Positions 24,730-33,175 of a stretch of DNA of 33,179 nt are shown piece by piece. Each line of letters starts with the position of its first letter. The stretch's first letter is position 1. The stretch spans positions 1-33,179 of the forward strand of contig JAFIGI010000016.1 of assembly GCA_020831465.1 (NCBI GenBank). The letters run 5' to 3'. Made by a program: the position numbers and the translations under genes. The DNA is from Chlamydiales bacterium (lineage in GTDB: Bacteria; Chlamydiota; Chlamydiia; Chlamydiales; JAAKFR01). The notes under the pieces are model-generated. The model was given only the letters and a program-made list of their open reading frames with translations, made no database searches and was not told the origin of the DNA.

Positions 24730-24844
24730 ATCAGCAAGATGCACTAGGAGACTTTTTTCTAGCTAGCAGTTTGCGAGACTTAAACTCGAATTTGTCAATA
24801 GGGAGAATTTCAGCTGTTCGGATCGTAAAGACGAGTATGGGCAA

Positions 24845-24868
24845 TATAGCAGAATCAGTTGAAAAATT
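24845..24868 (+). repeat. Solo copy of the palindromic element's end
   Basis: Twenty-four bases beginning TATAGCAGAATCAGTT are identical to the left end of the element at 17847-18015 (17849-17872 there). It then departs into CTTATAAG. No inverted partner is seen nearby, so it is a half element or a remnant. It lies upstream of nfeD and of the small gene at 24936. Confidence 0.6.
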
Positions 24869-24893
24869 CTTATAAGGAGCAGGATTATATTAA

Positions 24894-24911
24894 AAAATAT
24901 TTAAATATTTT
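24894..24911. repeat. Perfect AT-only palindrome
   Basis: AAAATATTTAAATATTTT is an 18-base perfect palindrome in the AT-rich stretch between the repeat remnant and the small gene at 24936. It could be a protein-binding site, part of a promoter or simple AT sequence; nothing distinguishes these here. Confidence 0.35.
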
Positions 24912-24935
24912 ATTCGATTAGATTATATTAAAGGT

Positions 24936-25322
24936 ATGGTAGGTAATATCTCCTCAACTTCGCCGGCATCCCATTTTCCCGAGCCTCCTGAAAAAGGAGC
25001 CGATAGAAAAGTCCAAGAGGAGCTGCTTAAGCTCGAAAAAGAGTTAAGGGCTGATATGGGCCCTCCGGTAAACGAGGCAGGATTGGAAAAACTTTTGCCA
25101 AAGATGCTCCACTTTCTTGAGCACAACAAAGAAGCTCTTTTTAAAATGATGGAGAAGCAAGGGTATCCCTTGTCAGGCCCTTTTAGCATAACTGCCGAAT
25201 TCAACTCAGCAATCGGCGCGATTCATAATTATATGGAACATCCTAATCTAGGCTCTCTAGATTTTTTAAACGAATCGGTTACCCAAATAAATTACTATGT
25301 AAATACCCCTAATCACGGTTGA
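24936..25322 (+). CDS. Small hypothetical helical protein
   Basis: This 128-residue frame has no family I recognise. The first 25 residues are polar and rich in Pro, Ser and Gly (SSTSPASHFPEPPEKGADRK). The rest is predicted by eye to be helical (VQEELLKLEKELRAD, LLPKMLHFLEHNKEALFKMM). There is no signal peptide or membrane segment. AAGG lies just one base before the ATG, too close for a good ribosome-binding site, so the start is uncertain. It stands alone on the plus strand in AT-rich DNA after a repeat remnant, and its last 14 bases overlap the 3' end of hemL. A disordered leader plus a small helical domain is compatible with a secreted effector, but nothing proves this. Confidence 0.5.
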   Translation: MVGNISSTSPASHFPEPPEKGADRKVQEELLKLEKELRADMGPPVNEAGLEKLLPKMLHFLEHNKEALFKMMEKQGYPLSGPFSITAEFNSAIGAIHNYMEHPNLGSLDFLNESVTQINYYVNTPNHG

Positions 25323-26604
25323 TATAAAGTGTCTCAATCATCGCCTCTGCTACTTTTTGCAAGCTTTCTCTTTTGTGGGTCGAGGAGATAAAGTTTGCTT
25401 CAAACTGAGAGGGAGAGAGGTAGATACCTTTCTCAAAAAGTGCGCGGAAATAACGTTTAAAGGCTGATGCGTTGCACCCTTTCACATCGTCGATATTTTC
25501 CACGTTTTTTTTGCCGAAAAAAAGAGTAAAAAGAGAACCGACTTGATGGAGGCACATCTCTCTGTCCTCAATCGCCTCGCGCAACGGATCGGTCAAGATT
25601 TTGGTCGACTCCTCAAGCTTTTGGTAAAAACCGGGCGCGGCGCACAAGTCGAGGGTTTGCAAGCCCGCTTCCATCGCGACAGGATTACCTGAAAGAGTCC
25701 CTGCTTGATAGACGGGTCCCAAAGGAGTGAGATAATCCATGATCTCAGCCCGTCCTCCGAAAGCGGCTGCAGGAAAGCCTCCTCCAACGATTTTTCCAAA
25801 GCAGGTGAGATCGGGTTCGATCCCGTAGAGCTCCTGCGCTCCCCCGAGGGCAACGCGGAAACCGGTGATCACTTCATCGAAGATAAGCAATGCGCCGACG
25901 TTGCGGGTTTTATCACGCAATTGTTCTAAATACCCCTCTTTAGGAGTTACAACTCCCATGTTGGCGGCGATCGGTTCAATAATCACAGCGGCTATTCGAT
26001 CGCCGTGCTGACGAAAGGCATGATCAACGGCATCAAAATCGTTGTACGGAAGACAAAGGGTATGCTTCACAAAATCTTGGGGTACGCCTGCTGATGAGGA
26101 AAGATGGGCCGCACCCGATCCCGCTTGCACCAAAAAGGAATCGGCGTGGCCATGATAATGACCGGAGAATTTAATCAGCAAATCGCGCTTGGTAAACCCT
26201 CGAGCGAGCCTGACCGCGCTCATTGTCGCCTCGGTCCCCGATGAGACGAAGCGCACCTTCTCAACAGAAGGGACAAACTCAACAATCACTTTCGCAAGTT
26301 CGGCTTCGAGAGGGGTTGTGATGCCGAAAGAACTTCCCATCGCGACCCTTTTTTGGACCTCCTCAACGATACGGGGATGGGAATGCCCATGAATCAGCGC
26401 ACCCCATGAGCAACAAAAATCGATATAGCTCTTTCCGTCGACGTCGACAATCGTCTCCCCATAGCCCGATTCAACGACCATAGGAGTTTGATCGAGCCCT
26501 GGAAAGGCCCGGACGGGAGAATTGACGCCGCCTGGGACCACACGGCAAGAGGAGCGGTAGATCTCCTTGCTCTTTATTCGTTCGCAGTCAGTTGCGACAA
26601 GCAT
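25309..26604 (-). CDS. hemL: Glutamate-1-semialdehyde 2,1-aminomutase
   Basis: A 431-residue PLP enzyme that converts glutamate-1-semialdehyde to 5-aminolevulinate, the first committed tetrapyrrole precursor in the C5 heme pathway. The family start VPGGVNSPVRAF is near residue 23. Further motifs are SYIDFCCSWGALIHGH, VRFVSSGTEATMSAVRLARG, KFSGHYHGHADSFLVQAGSG, and IFDEVITGFRVA. The PLP lysine is Lys271 in FGKIVGGGFP. PVYQAGTLSGNPVAM follows. The ATG at 26604 has GAGAGG at good spacing and lies 31 bases inside the upstream TPR gene, so the two are co-transcribed. The length is normal. Confidence 0.96.
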   Translation of the reverse strand: MLVATDCERIKSKEIYRSSCRVVPGGVNSPVRAFPGLDQTPMVVESGYGETIVDVDGKSYIDFCCSWGALIHGHSHPRIVEEVQKRVAMGSSFGITTPLEAELAKVIVEFVPSVEKVRFVSSGTEATMSAVRLARGFTKRDLLIKFSGHYHGHADSFLVQAGSGAAHLSSSAGVPQDFVKHTLCLPYNDFDAVDHAFRQHGDRIAAVIIEPIAANMGVVTPKEGYLEQLRDKTRNVGALLIFDEVITGFRVALGGAQELYGIEPDLTCFGKIVGGGFPAAAFGGRAEIMDYLTPLGPVYQAGTLSGNPVAMEAGLQTLDLCAAPGFYQKLEESTKILTDPLREAIEDREMCLHQVGSLFTLFFGKKNVENIDDVKGCNASAFKRYFRALFEKGIYLSPSQFEANFISSTHKRESLQKVAEAMIETLYINRD

Positions 26605-27884
26605 TTTTCCTCTCTTTTTGAAAGCACCTTACCGGATGTCAGGCCTTCAAGATAGGCGCGCGCATCACTATATCTCCTCGCACCTTTTAAGGAAAAGAAA
26701 TAGGCTTGTCGGAAGAGGTCGACTTGCGCATCGCTCCCACCGACACAAGCAACTCTTTTGATCACAGGATCGAGATGCCTACACGCCCTCTTGAAGTCGC
26801 GTTCTGCAAATGCTAAAGCGCCATAGACAAGAGGAAGACCTACCTCCCAAACGGCACGCTCCTCTCCTGATTGACACCCTGCAAACTCTTCAAGAGTTTC
26901 GAGCGCCTCGTTAAGTGCGGCATCTTCTCCCCCGCGTTTTAAGGCATACAAAAGCTGTGCGCTCACAAAAGGGATAGTGCCGCAATTCGCCTCTCCATTT
27001 ACTTTTTGCGCCAATTTTTCCCATCGTCCTTCCAAATCAACCTCATCCATATCGAGGCGCCAATAGAGAGCGGCAGCATCTATCTCCTCGGTTACAAGCT
27101 CGGCATCGGTTTCCCATTCCGCCCTGTGGATCACATCAATAACCCCTTCATAATCGAGGTTTTCCAGATAGAGAAGGGCTAAATGCCAATAGTTATGCGA
27201 AGCGATCATATGGCTAAACTTGTTCCAACTTCTTGAATAGGGTTCCAAGACGTCTATCCCCTCGTCAACTTCGCCTCTTTTAATATAAACATGCGTCAGC
27301 GTATGGTGCGCCCACGGGTTATCCCCCTCCAAATCGATCGCCCTTTCAGCAGTTGCTTTCGCTTCGAGATATCTCCCCGTCAGTTCCTGCGCAAATGAGT
27401 GGATCGAAAGAAAGTAAGGGTTATCCCCCAATTGTTCGAAGCAGCTTTGCGTCGTTTTTAAAAAGCGGCTTCCTTCAAATTCCTGCCCCTTGCAATAGTA
27501 AAGATACTCGATGATTTTCAGCGTTCCAAGGTCGCGCGGCCAGTTCAGCATGTGCGCTTCCCCCGCTTTCAACGCTTCAGAGAGGCGGTAGCCATACCAG
27601 TATTTCAAAATCTGAAAAAGGCTCTCTTCGCGCGCGTTCCCCTCAAACCCTTCTGCGGCATCGAGGTGAACTTTTGCTTGCCTTTGTCCCTGCTTTGTCT
27701 GGGCAAAAAGGAAGAGGGCTGCCCTGTAAAGGCGGACCAAGAGCACGTCGGAAAAAAGCTTGTCGTTCTCCGCGATCTCACTGGTTTCTTTTCCTAGCTT
27801 CAGCAATTCAACAATAAAATGATCGACAGACTCAATGACTTTGGGATCCGTAGTGGTTATCTGATTTCCCAGCAGGTCTTCCAT
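26574..27884 (-). CDS. TPR protein of the TTC38 type
   Basis: A 436-residue protein built of helical repeats, without signal peptide. It follows the tetratricopeptide repeat protein 38 pattern. Motifs are LSEALKAGEAHMLNWPRDLGTLKII (about 98-122), then DNPYFLSIHSFAQELTGRYLEA and GDNPWAHHTLTHVYIKRGEVDEGI. After these comes MIASHNYWHLALLYLENLDYEGVI. The histidine-rich blocks AHHTLTHV and SHNYWHLAL are the best marks of this family, found in eukaryotes and scattered bacteria. The molecular role is not known. It starts two bases after the stop of the upstream helical gene and its end overlaps the start of hemL, forming a three-gene operon. No evidence here links it functionally to heme synthesis. 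Confidence 0.82.
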   Translation of the reverse strand: MEDLLGNQITTTDPKVIESVDHFIVELLKLGKETSEIAENDKLFSDVLLVRLYRAALFLFAQTKQGQRQAKVHLDAAEGFEGNAREESLFQILKYWYGYRLSEALKAGEAHMLNWPRDLGTLKIIEYLYYCKGQEFEGSRFLKTTQSCFEQLGDNPYFLSIHSFAQELTGRYLEAKATAERAIDLEGDNPWAHHTLTHVYIKRGEVDEGIDVLEPYSRSWNKFSHMIASHNYWHLALLYLENLDYEGVIDVIHRAEWETDAELVTEEIDAAALYWRLDMDEVDLEGRWEKLAQKVNGEANCGTIPFVSAQLLYALKRGGEDAALNEALETLEEFAGCQSGEERAVWEVGLPLVYGALAFAERDFKRACRHLDPVIKRVACVGGSDAQVDLFRQAYFFSLKGARRYSDARAYLEGLTSGKVLSKREEKCLSQLTANE

Positions 27885-27886
27885 CG

Positions 27887-28375
27887 CTACTCCGGTGAGG
27901 GGTATTGTTCCTCTTCTGGCAAAAGTTTGTTGAGCTTTTCAACAAGCAGAGAGAGTTCGGAGGATCCCTCTTGAGCCGATAAGTTTGTCCCGATCTGCTC
28001 CCAGAGCATTAGGGACTGATTGAAAAGAGGCGCTTCCTGATGAATGGTGAGATGATTCGCTTTGAGCTCTTGGTTGAGATAGTGTTCGAAAGCAACAACC
28101 TCCCCTTTGACGAAGTTCTCAATCGAATCTGTTTGAAGGCGTGGATAGGGAGCCGAAAGCGATTGATTCATCTTATTAATCAGTGTATTCAACTCAAAGG
28201 CTCCTTTGCCTCCTGTAATCTTCTCTGCACCAAGCAATTCCATCAAATCCAAAGATGCTCTTCTAAATTCCTCGACTTCCCTTTCACTCAAACTATTTGT
28301 TTCTTTTGAAATATTCAAAAATAAAAGGAGCGCCTGAATGGAATAAATCACTTTCTCTCGATTCAAAAAACTCAT
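27887..28375 (-). CDS. Hypothetical helical protein upstream of the TPR gene
   Basis: A 162-residue protein of no family I recognise. It looks all-helical and soluble, with repeated short Leu- and Asn-rich segments: QALLLFLNISKETNSLSE near the start, FELNTLINKMNQSL in the middle and LSLLVEKLNKLLPEEE at the end. No signal peptide or membrane helix is seen. I chose the ATG at 28375, preceded by AAAGAGG five bases away; the longer frame to 28423 has no such site. It is the first gene of the operon with the TPR protein and hemL, and is divergent from tamA with 66 bases between starts. Its tight coupling to the TPR gene suggests a shared function. Confidence 0.7.
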   Translation of the reverse strand: MSFLNREKVIYSIQALLLFLNISKETNSLSEREVEEFRRASLDLMELLGAEKITGGKGAFELNTLINKMNQSLSAPYPRLQTDSIENFVKGEVVAFEHYLNQELKANHLTIHQEAPLFNQSLMLWEQIGTNLSAQEGSSELSLLVEKLNKLLPEEEQYPSPE

Positions 28376-28441
28376 ATCAACCTCTTTGATTATTAGATTA
28401 GCTAAAGCGGAAAAAGGTGGCAAGGGGTATGGTATCTGGCC

Positions 28442-30178
28442 ATGAGATGCTTTTTGCTTCTTATCTTGTTCTGTTTCTGTCCTCGTCTATGCGCCTATCA
28501 AGTTTCTTTTGAAGGCAATCTTCCTGATGAAATTTTTACTACGGTTTCGGAAGTCTCCCAATTGGAGTCGGAGCGCGGCCGCCCCCCTCCCACCCTCTTT
28601 ACCCTGAAAAAGAGGGCAGAGGCCGATAAAAAAACGCTCCTGCAAGTCTTGCATGCCTTCGGATATTACGAGGGAGAGATCGAAATCGGCTACTTCGGGA
28701 CTTTTCCCGATACAACCGTCCGCGTATTTTTCAATCCCGGAAGGGTCTACTCCTTCAGCTCGTTTACTGTTCTCGACGAGGAAGGAGAGTCCCTTTACTT
28801 GGACGAATCGGCATGCGCGGTCAAATTTGGATGCCCCGCCAGATCAGACGCGATCCTCAGCACGCAGGATCAAATTGTTAGGCAAATCGCCTGCCGCGGA
28901 TACCCTCTTGCAGTCATCGTCGACCGCCGCGTTGTCGTTGACCAAGAGACAAAAACCGTCTCGGTCGGTTACATCGCGCAGACAGGTCCTCTTGCCTACT
29001 TCGGCCCCGTCGAAGTGGTGGGCCTGCGCAAAGTACGTCGCAAATTCGTCGACAGGCGCGTCGCCTGGGCGACGGGCGAACTCTACGATCCAAATCTTGT
29101 TGCGCGTACGGATCTCTTTTTACAAGAGTCGGGGCTCTTTTCTCTCGTCTCAGTCTGCCACGCCGAAGGGGTTAACGAAGAAGCGTTTTTGCCGATGTGC
29201 ATCCGTTTGGAAGAGAAACGCTACCGCCATATCGGGGCCGGGGTGAGCTATAGTACCGATGAGTCGGCAGGTGTGATGGCTCAGTGGAGCCACGATAATT
29301 TTTCCGGTTGGGGCGACGCGCTTTCCTTAAACGGTGAGTATTCCAGAATCATCAAACGTGCGACCTTGATCTACGCCATGCCCGATATTTTCGGGAGAGA
29401 CCATGACCTGCTCTATTCTGCCGAGGCACGCCAGGAGGAGGCTCCCGGATTTACCGAAAAGGAGCTCAGTTTTTTGGTCCGCTTCAGCAAGCGGGTAAAT
29501 TCCTGTTTCTCTTTCAATTATGGAGGACGCTTTGAGAGGCTGATCAGCACCGATTCGGATAACGACTCGAACTACAACCTACTTAGCCTGCCTATCCAGG
29601 TACGTTGGGATACTTCGAACAACCTCCTCAACCCGACCAGCGGAACGACAATCGCCTATTTTTTTACTCCCTATCAGGCCGTTTTCAGTTCGCACATTTC
29701 ATTCTTCAGACAGGAGCTTTTTGCGGCCACCTATCAGCCAATCCTCCGCTCCGGTGCAATCCTTCTTGCTGTTTCTGGACAGATTGGCTCGATTCTCGGC
29801 CAGTCGCGATTCGCGATACCTGCACCCAAGAGGTTTTATGCCGGTTCGTCGACCGGCTTGCGTGGCTATAAATACCTCTCTATCTCTCCGCTAGACGGAG
29901 ACAAGCCTATAGGAGGACGATCCCTGTTGATCGGATCGATCGAACCGCGCTTCCGCATTTGGGATAAGCTTTACCTCGCCGCATTTTACGACGTTGGCAA
30001 CGTCTATTCGACTACCTTTCCCCGTTTCGACAAGAAAGTCCTTAATTCGGTCGGAATCGGCCTGCGCTACCTGACCCCGCTCGGCCCTTTCCGCGTCGAT
30101 ATCGGCTTCCCCCTTAACAAACGCAAAGGGATTGACAATCCTTTTCAGATCTATGCAAGTTTAGGACAAACCTTCTAA
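28442..30178 (+). CDS. tamA: TamA-like Omp85 outer membrane protein
   Basis: A 578-residue Omp85-superfamily protein that, with TamB, forms the translocation and assembly module linking inner and outer membranes. The signal peptide is MRCFLLLILFCFCPRLCA, cleaved near residue 18. About three POTRA domains fill residues 20-260 (for example LHAFGYYEGEIEIGYF and GPVEVVGLRKVRRKFV). The barrel starts near HIGAGVSYSTDESAG. The conserved loop motif is GLRGYKYLS near residue 479 and the chain ends in a strand with terminal phenylalanine. It is shorter than BamA (784 residues) and has fewer POTRA domains, the main reasons to call it TamA. It is followed four bases later by tamB. Confidence 0.9.
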   Translation: MRCFLLLILFCFCPRLCAYQVSFEGNLPDEIFTTVSEVSQLESERGRPPPTLFTLKKRAEADKKTLLQVLHAFGYYEGEIEIGYFGTFPDTTVRVFFNPGRVYSFSSFTVLDEEGESLYLDESACAVKFGCPARSDAILSTQDQIVRQIACRGYPLAVIVDRRVVVDQETKTVSVGYIAQTGPLAYFGPVEVVGLRKVRRKFVDRRVAWATGELYDPNLVARTDLFLQESGLFSLVSVCHAEGVNEEAFLPMCIRLEEKRYRHIGAGVSYSTDESAGVMAQWSHDNFSGWGDALSLNGEYSRIIKRATLIYAMPDIFGRDHDLLYSAEARQEEAPGFTEKELSFLVRFSKRVNSCFSFNYGGRFERLISTDSDNDSNYNLLSLPIQVRWDTSNNLLNPTSGTTIAYFFTPYQAVFSSHISFFRQELFAATYQPILRSGAILLAVSGQIGSILGQSRFAIPAPKRFYAGSSTGLRGYKYLSISPLDGDKPIGGRSLLIGSIEPRFRIWDKLYLAAFYDVGNVYSTTFPRFDKKVLNSVGIGLRYLTPLGPFRVDIGFPLNKRKGIDNPFQIYASLGQTF

Positions 30179-30182
30179 TCTT

Positions 30183-32798
30183 ATGAAAAGACTTATTCAA
30201 CTTCTTCTGTTATTCTGCCTTCTGACTCTCCTCCTGATTTTTGTGCTGCTCCAAACCCCGGCCGGAAAAAACCATATCAAGAGTTGGATTGAAACGAAAA
30301 TGGAAGGAACCCTATCGGTCGGCGAGATTGAAGGGTTAATCCCCTTTTGGATCCGCCTCCACGACGTCAAGTACCAAACAGAATCGGCAGAGGCGAATGC
30401 CGATACCATAGACCTCTTCCTCTCTCCTACGACCTTTATTTTCGGAAAACTCTCAATTCTTAGACTGTACCTTGACAACGCTCATGTGAATCTCATACAA
30501 AATAATTCTTCGCACTCTATCGAGTGGCCACAAGCCCCTTTTCCGATCAACATCCATTCGATCCTAATCGATTCACTCGATCTCAACCGGATCAAGGGGA
30601 TCTCTCTTTCGGGAAAGAGTGAAATTTCAGAGGGCTTCTCCCTGCGCATGACCGCTCTTTACCAAGAGTATCTTTTGCGCTTCGGACTCGAAGCAGACGC
30701 CGTAACGAAAACGATTGCCGTCGTTGCTCAAGCTAAGGAAAAAGATATTCTAGATTTATGGATGACGGGCGTTTATGATTGGAAAACCCAAACGTTTGCC
30801 GGTGAATCACATGGTGATGCCTATTCTTGGAAGATCAAAACAGATCTCTCTCTTTCCGGCACGCTCCTCAACTTTTCCGATACAACCGTCGAAAAGGAGA
30901 CCCTCTCTTTGACGGGAGCGCTCTCTTTTGATTTAGAAAGGCACTCTTTTCAAGCGGAAGGGAACTTTTTTGAACATCCCTATTCGGCTAAGGGGAAGCT
31001 CGAGTGGAGGAACGGGGAGGCTGCCCTTTCCGACTTATTTCTTCTCTATGCCGGCAATACCCTGCACGGTTCTTTAACTCTAAAAGAAGGGCTGTTAACC
31101 GGGGAACTCGATCTTGATTTAGATAATCTATCTCTCTTTTCAATCGAAGGAAAGGGGTGTGGCCGCCTTTCGATCAAGCCCGGGGAGATAGACTTTAACC
31201 TATTGGGGGGCGGCATTCTGTGGAAAGAGCTCTCTGTTTCCGAGGTGAATCTTAAGGGCGAGTTAAAAGAGGGGCGATTGGCCTACGCCTTAGCGGTCAG
31301 AGATTTTATTGTCCTTGATCCTGCTTATGAAGTCTTTCCTACCTCCCATCTCAATCTCACAGGAGAAGCGACCGGAACGATGGTGATTTTGAAAGGCGAG
31401 GTCTGGGGGCTTGGCAGCCAACCCTTCACTCTCTTAGCCGACATCCCGATCACCTTCGCCCCTTTCGACATGGCCATCAACACGGCCGCACCTCTTTCTA
31501 TAAGTCTTAAGGGTAAAGGATCGATCGATCCGATTCTCGCGTTTCTAGAAAATGCCTCCCTGATCGCGCGCGGCGATATCGACGTCGACTTATCCCTCAA
31601 AGGCACATGGGGCGATCCCCGGATTGAAGGAACCCTGGTCTATGAGAACGGGCGCATCGAGAGTTTAGCTACAGGAGCCCTATTCCGGGAGATCCATATG
31701 GAATTCGCAGGTGAAGGAAATACCCTTAAGATCCAATCGATGATCGCCCACGACCCGAGCCGCGGAGACCTCTCGGGAAGAGGACAAATCGAATGGAACC
31801 CTGAAAAGGGATTCCCCTTCTCGTTCAACATCCACACGAAACAGTTTACCCTTCTGGCTATCGATCCCCTCACGGCCTCTACTGATGCCCGGCTCACTTT
31901 TTCCGGGAATATCCACGAGATGTCGATCACAGGAGGGGCAACGATTGTGGATGGACATCTCGCCATTCCGAACAAAGTGCCGCCTCAAATCCCAACCCTT
32001 GAAGTGACCTACATCAACCCCCTTCCAACCCCAAAGCCCGAGATAGAAGAGAAAGAGAAGACAATCCCCATCTATTGGGATGTCCAAATTGAAATTCCCA
32101 AGAGGTTGACCATCGACGGACGGGGGCTTGTCTCCGAATGGAGCGGCTATCTCAACATCTTCGGCTCCCAAGACGCACTCCGCTATTCAGGCAAACTCAA
32201 ACTTCTACAAGGAAGGTTTACCGTTGTCGGGCGCACATTCGACTTGGTTGAGGGAAAGATCTTGATCGAAGGACTCGATCCCAAAGATATTGTTGTCGAG
32301 CTCAAAGGCAATCTCGAATTGGCGGCCATCACAGCCTCGATTCATGTCAATGGAAGTCTTGATTCAACCCAAGTCTGCTTCAGCTCAAATCCTCCGATGG
32401 GCACCAACCAAATTCTCTCATGGATTCTCTTCAACCAAGACGTCAATGAGCTCACACCCTTCCAGGCTTGCCGGCTGGCAAACGTCGTCGTACAACTCTC
32501 CGGAAAATATACCGGTCCGAACGTCTTCAACAATATCAAGGAAGGCCTGGGGATCGATGTATTCGATATCACCAACTGCGATATCGACTCGGCAGATCTC
32601 ACCTTCCAGGTTGGAAAGTATATCTCTCAAGGGACCTTTGTCGGGATCAGCAAGAGCTTGTCGGGCGATTTCGATTCGGTCCTCATCCAGACCCGTCTCT
32701 ATCGGAACTTCTACCTCGAAGGCGATTACGGCGGCTCTTTGAACGGGCTCACCCCCAACGGCGGCAAGTTGATTTTTAAATGGTACAAAACGTATTGA
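30183..32798 (+). CDS. tamB: TamB-like AsmA/DUF490 translocation protein
   Basis: An 871-residue inner-membrane-anchored protein predicted to span the periplasm as a long beta groove, now thought to help lipid transport or outer-membrane protein assembly with TamA. An N-terminal signal anchor (MKRLIQLLLLFCLLTLLLIF) is followed by TPAGKNHIKSWIE, a typical TamB/AsmA opening. The body is repeated amphipathic beta strands. The conserved C-terminal DUF490 region covers about residues 600-871, with GRGLVSEWSGYLNIFG, GRFTVVGRTFDLVEGKILIEG and NQILSWILF. It is clearly shorter than Escherichia coli TamB (about 1259 residues), which may reflect a thinner periplasm or a trimmed groove. It pairs with tamA upstream. 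Confidence 0.92.
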   Translation: MKRLIQLLLLFCLLTLLLIFVLLQTPAGKNHIKSWIETKMEGTLSVGEIEGLIPFWIRLHDVKYQTESAEANADTIDLFLSPTTFIFGKLSILRLYLDNAHVNLIQNNSSHSIEWPQAPFPINIHSILIDSLDLNRIKGISLSGKSEISEGFSLRMTALYQEYLLRFGLEADAVTKTIAVVAQAKEKDILDLWMTGVYDWKTQTFAGESHGDAYSWKIKTDLSLSGTLLNFSDTTVEKETLSLTGALSFDLERHSFQAEGNFFEHPYSAKGKLEWRNGEAALSDLFLLYAGNTLHGSLTLKEGLLTGELDLDLDNLSLFSIEGKGCGRLSIKPGEIDFNLLGGGILWKELSVSEVNLKGELKEGRLAYALAVRDFIVLDPAYEVFPTSHLNLTGEATGTMVILKGEVWGLGSQPFTLLADIPITFAPFDMAINTAAPLSISLKGKGSIDPILAFLENASLIARGDIDVDLSLKGTWGDPRIEGTLVYENGRIESLATGALFREIHMEFAGEGNTLKIQSMIAHDPSRGDLSGRGQIEWNPEKGFPFSFNIHTKQFTLLAIDPLTASTDARLTFSGNIHEMSITGGATIVDGHLAIPNKVPPQIPTLEVTYINPLPTPKPEIEEKEKTIPIYWDVQIEIPKRLTIDGRGLVSEWSGYLNIFGSQDALRYSGKLKLLQGRFTVVGRTFDLVEGKILIEGLDPKDIVVELKGNLELAAITASIHVNGSLDSTQVCFSSNPPMGTNQILSWILFNQDVNELTPFQACRLANVVVQLSGKYTGPNVFNNIKEGLGIDVFDITNCDIDSADLTFQVGKYISQGTFVGISKSLSGDFDSVLIQTRLYRNFYLEGDYGGSLNGLTPNGGKLIFKWYKTY

Positions 32799-32838
32799 TT
32801 AGCTCGACATTTTTTTGACAAAGGAAAATTAGAAAGAA

Positions 32839-32964
32839 ATTTCTATTCGCACAAAGGTCCCTCTTGTTGTCGAAAAAAATGGAAAGATTATAGAAATACA
32901 ACCGAAATATGAATATGTACGCGTTCCGATAAAAACTGATAAGAAAAAAAGAGCGACGAGTTAA
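32839..32964 (+). CDS. Possible small ORF or gene remnant with no ATG
   Basis: After a TAG at 32830 the frame is open for 43 codons to TAA. It would encode ISIRTKVPLVVEKNG, then a middle with KYEYVRVPIKTDKKKR and a short end. The sequence looks protein-like (alternating Val/Lys, basic tail) but only ATT codons are available as starts. It may be the tail of a decayed gene. Chance openness of this length is quite possible. Confidence 0.2.
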   Translation: MSIRTKVPLVVEKNGKIIEIQPKYEYVRVPIKTDKKKRATS

Positions 32965-33147
32965 CTCTTTTCTTGGAAAGAAGAGCTTTCATCTCCCATA
33001 TCTTTAAAAGCCTGCTGATCTGGCCGCTTCTCGCATTTAATTAGTCGACCCTGAAAAAGAGGCGATTTTCGAATAAATTCGGCGGGATTTGATTCAGAAT
33101 TTCACCTTTTGCGCTACATTGCGATGTTTGAGCTCACAAAGGCAGGG

Positions 33148-33175
33148 AAAATACCTGGAAACCGGTATTTTTTTT
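33148..33175 (+). terminator. Rho-independent terminator at the right edge
   Basis: A hairpin with arms 33148-33158 (one bulged T) and 33062-style partner 33162-33171, loop AAA, is followed by a run of T up to 33175. The stem reads AAAATACC-GG paired with CCGGTATTTT. It would stop plus-strand transcripts coming from the tamA-tamB direction. Confidence 0.65.

Noticed and set aside
24770..24798. TTGACA on the minus strand upstream of nfeD as a promoter
   Set aside because: The -35 match is perfect but no acceptable -10 box lies 15 to 19 bases downstream.
28653..29246. 197-codon plus-strand frame inside tamA
   Set aside because: It is a shifted frame of the TamA coding sequence, Ser- and Arg-rich as expected for such shadows, with no independent start signal.
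31680..32171. 163-codon minus-strand frame inside tamB
   Set aside because: Antisense shadow of the TamB C-terminal region, with no start site or homology that I recognise.
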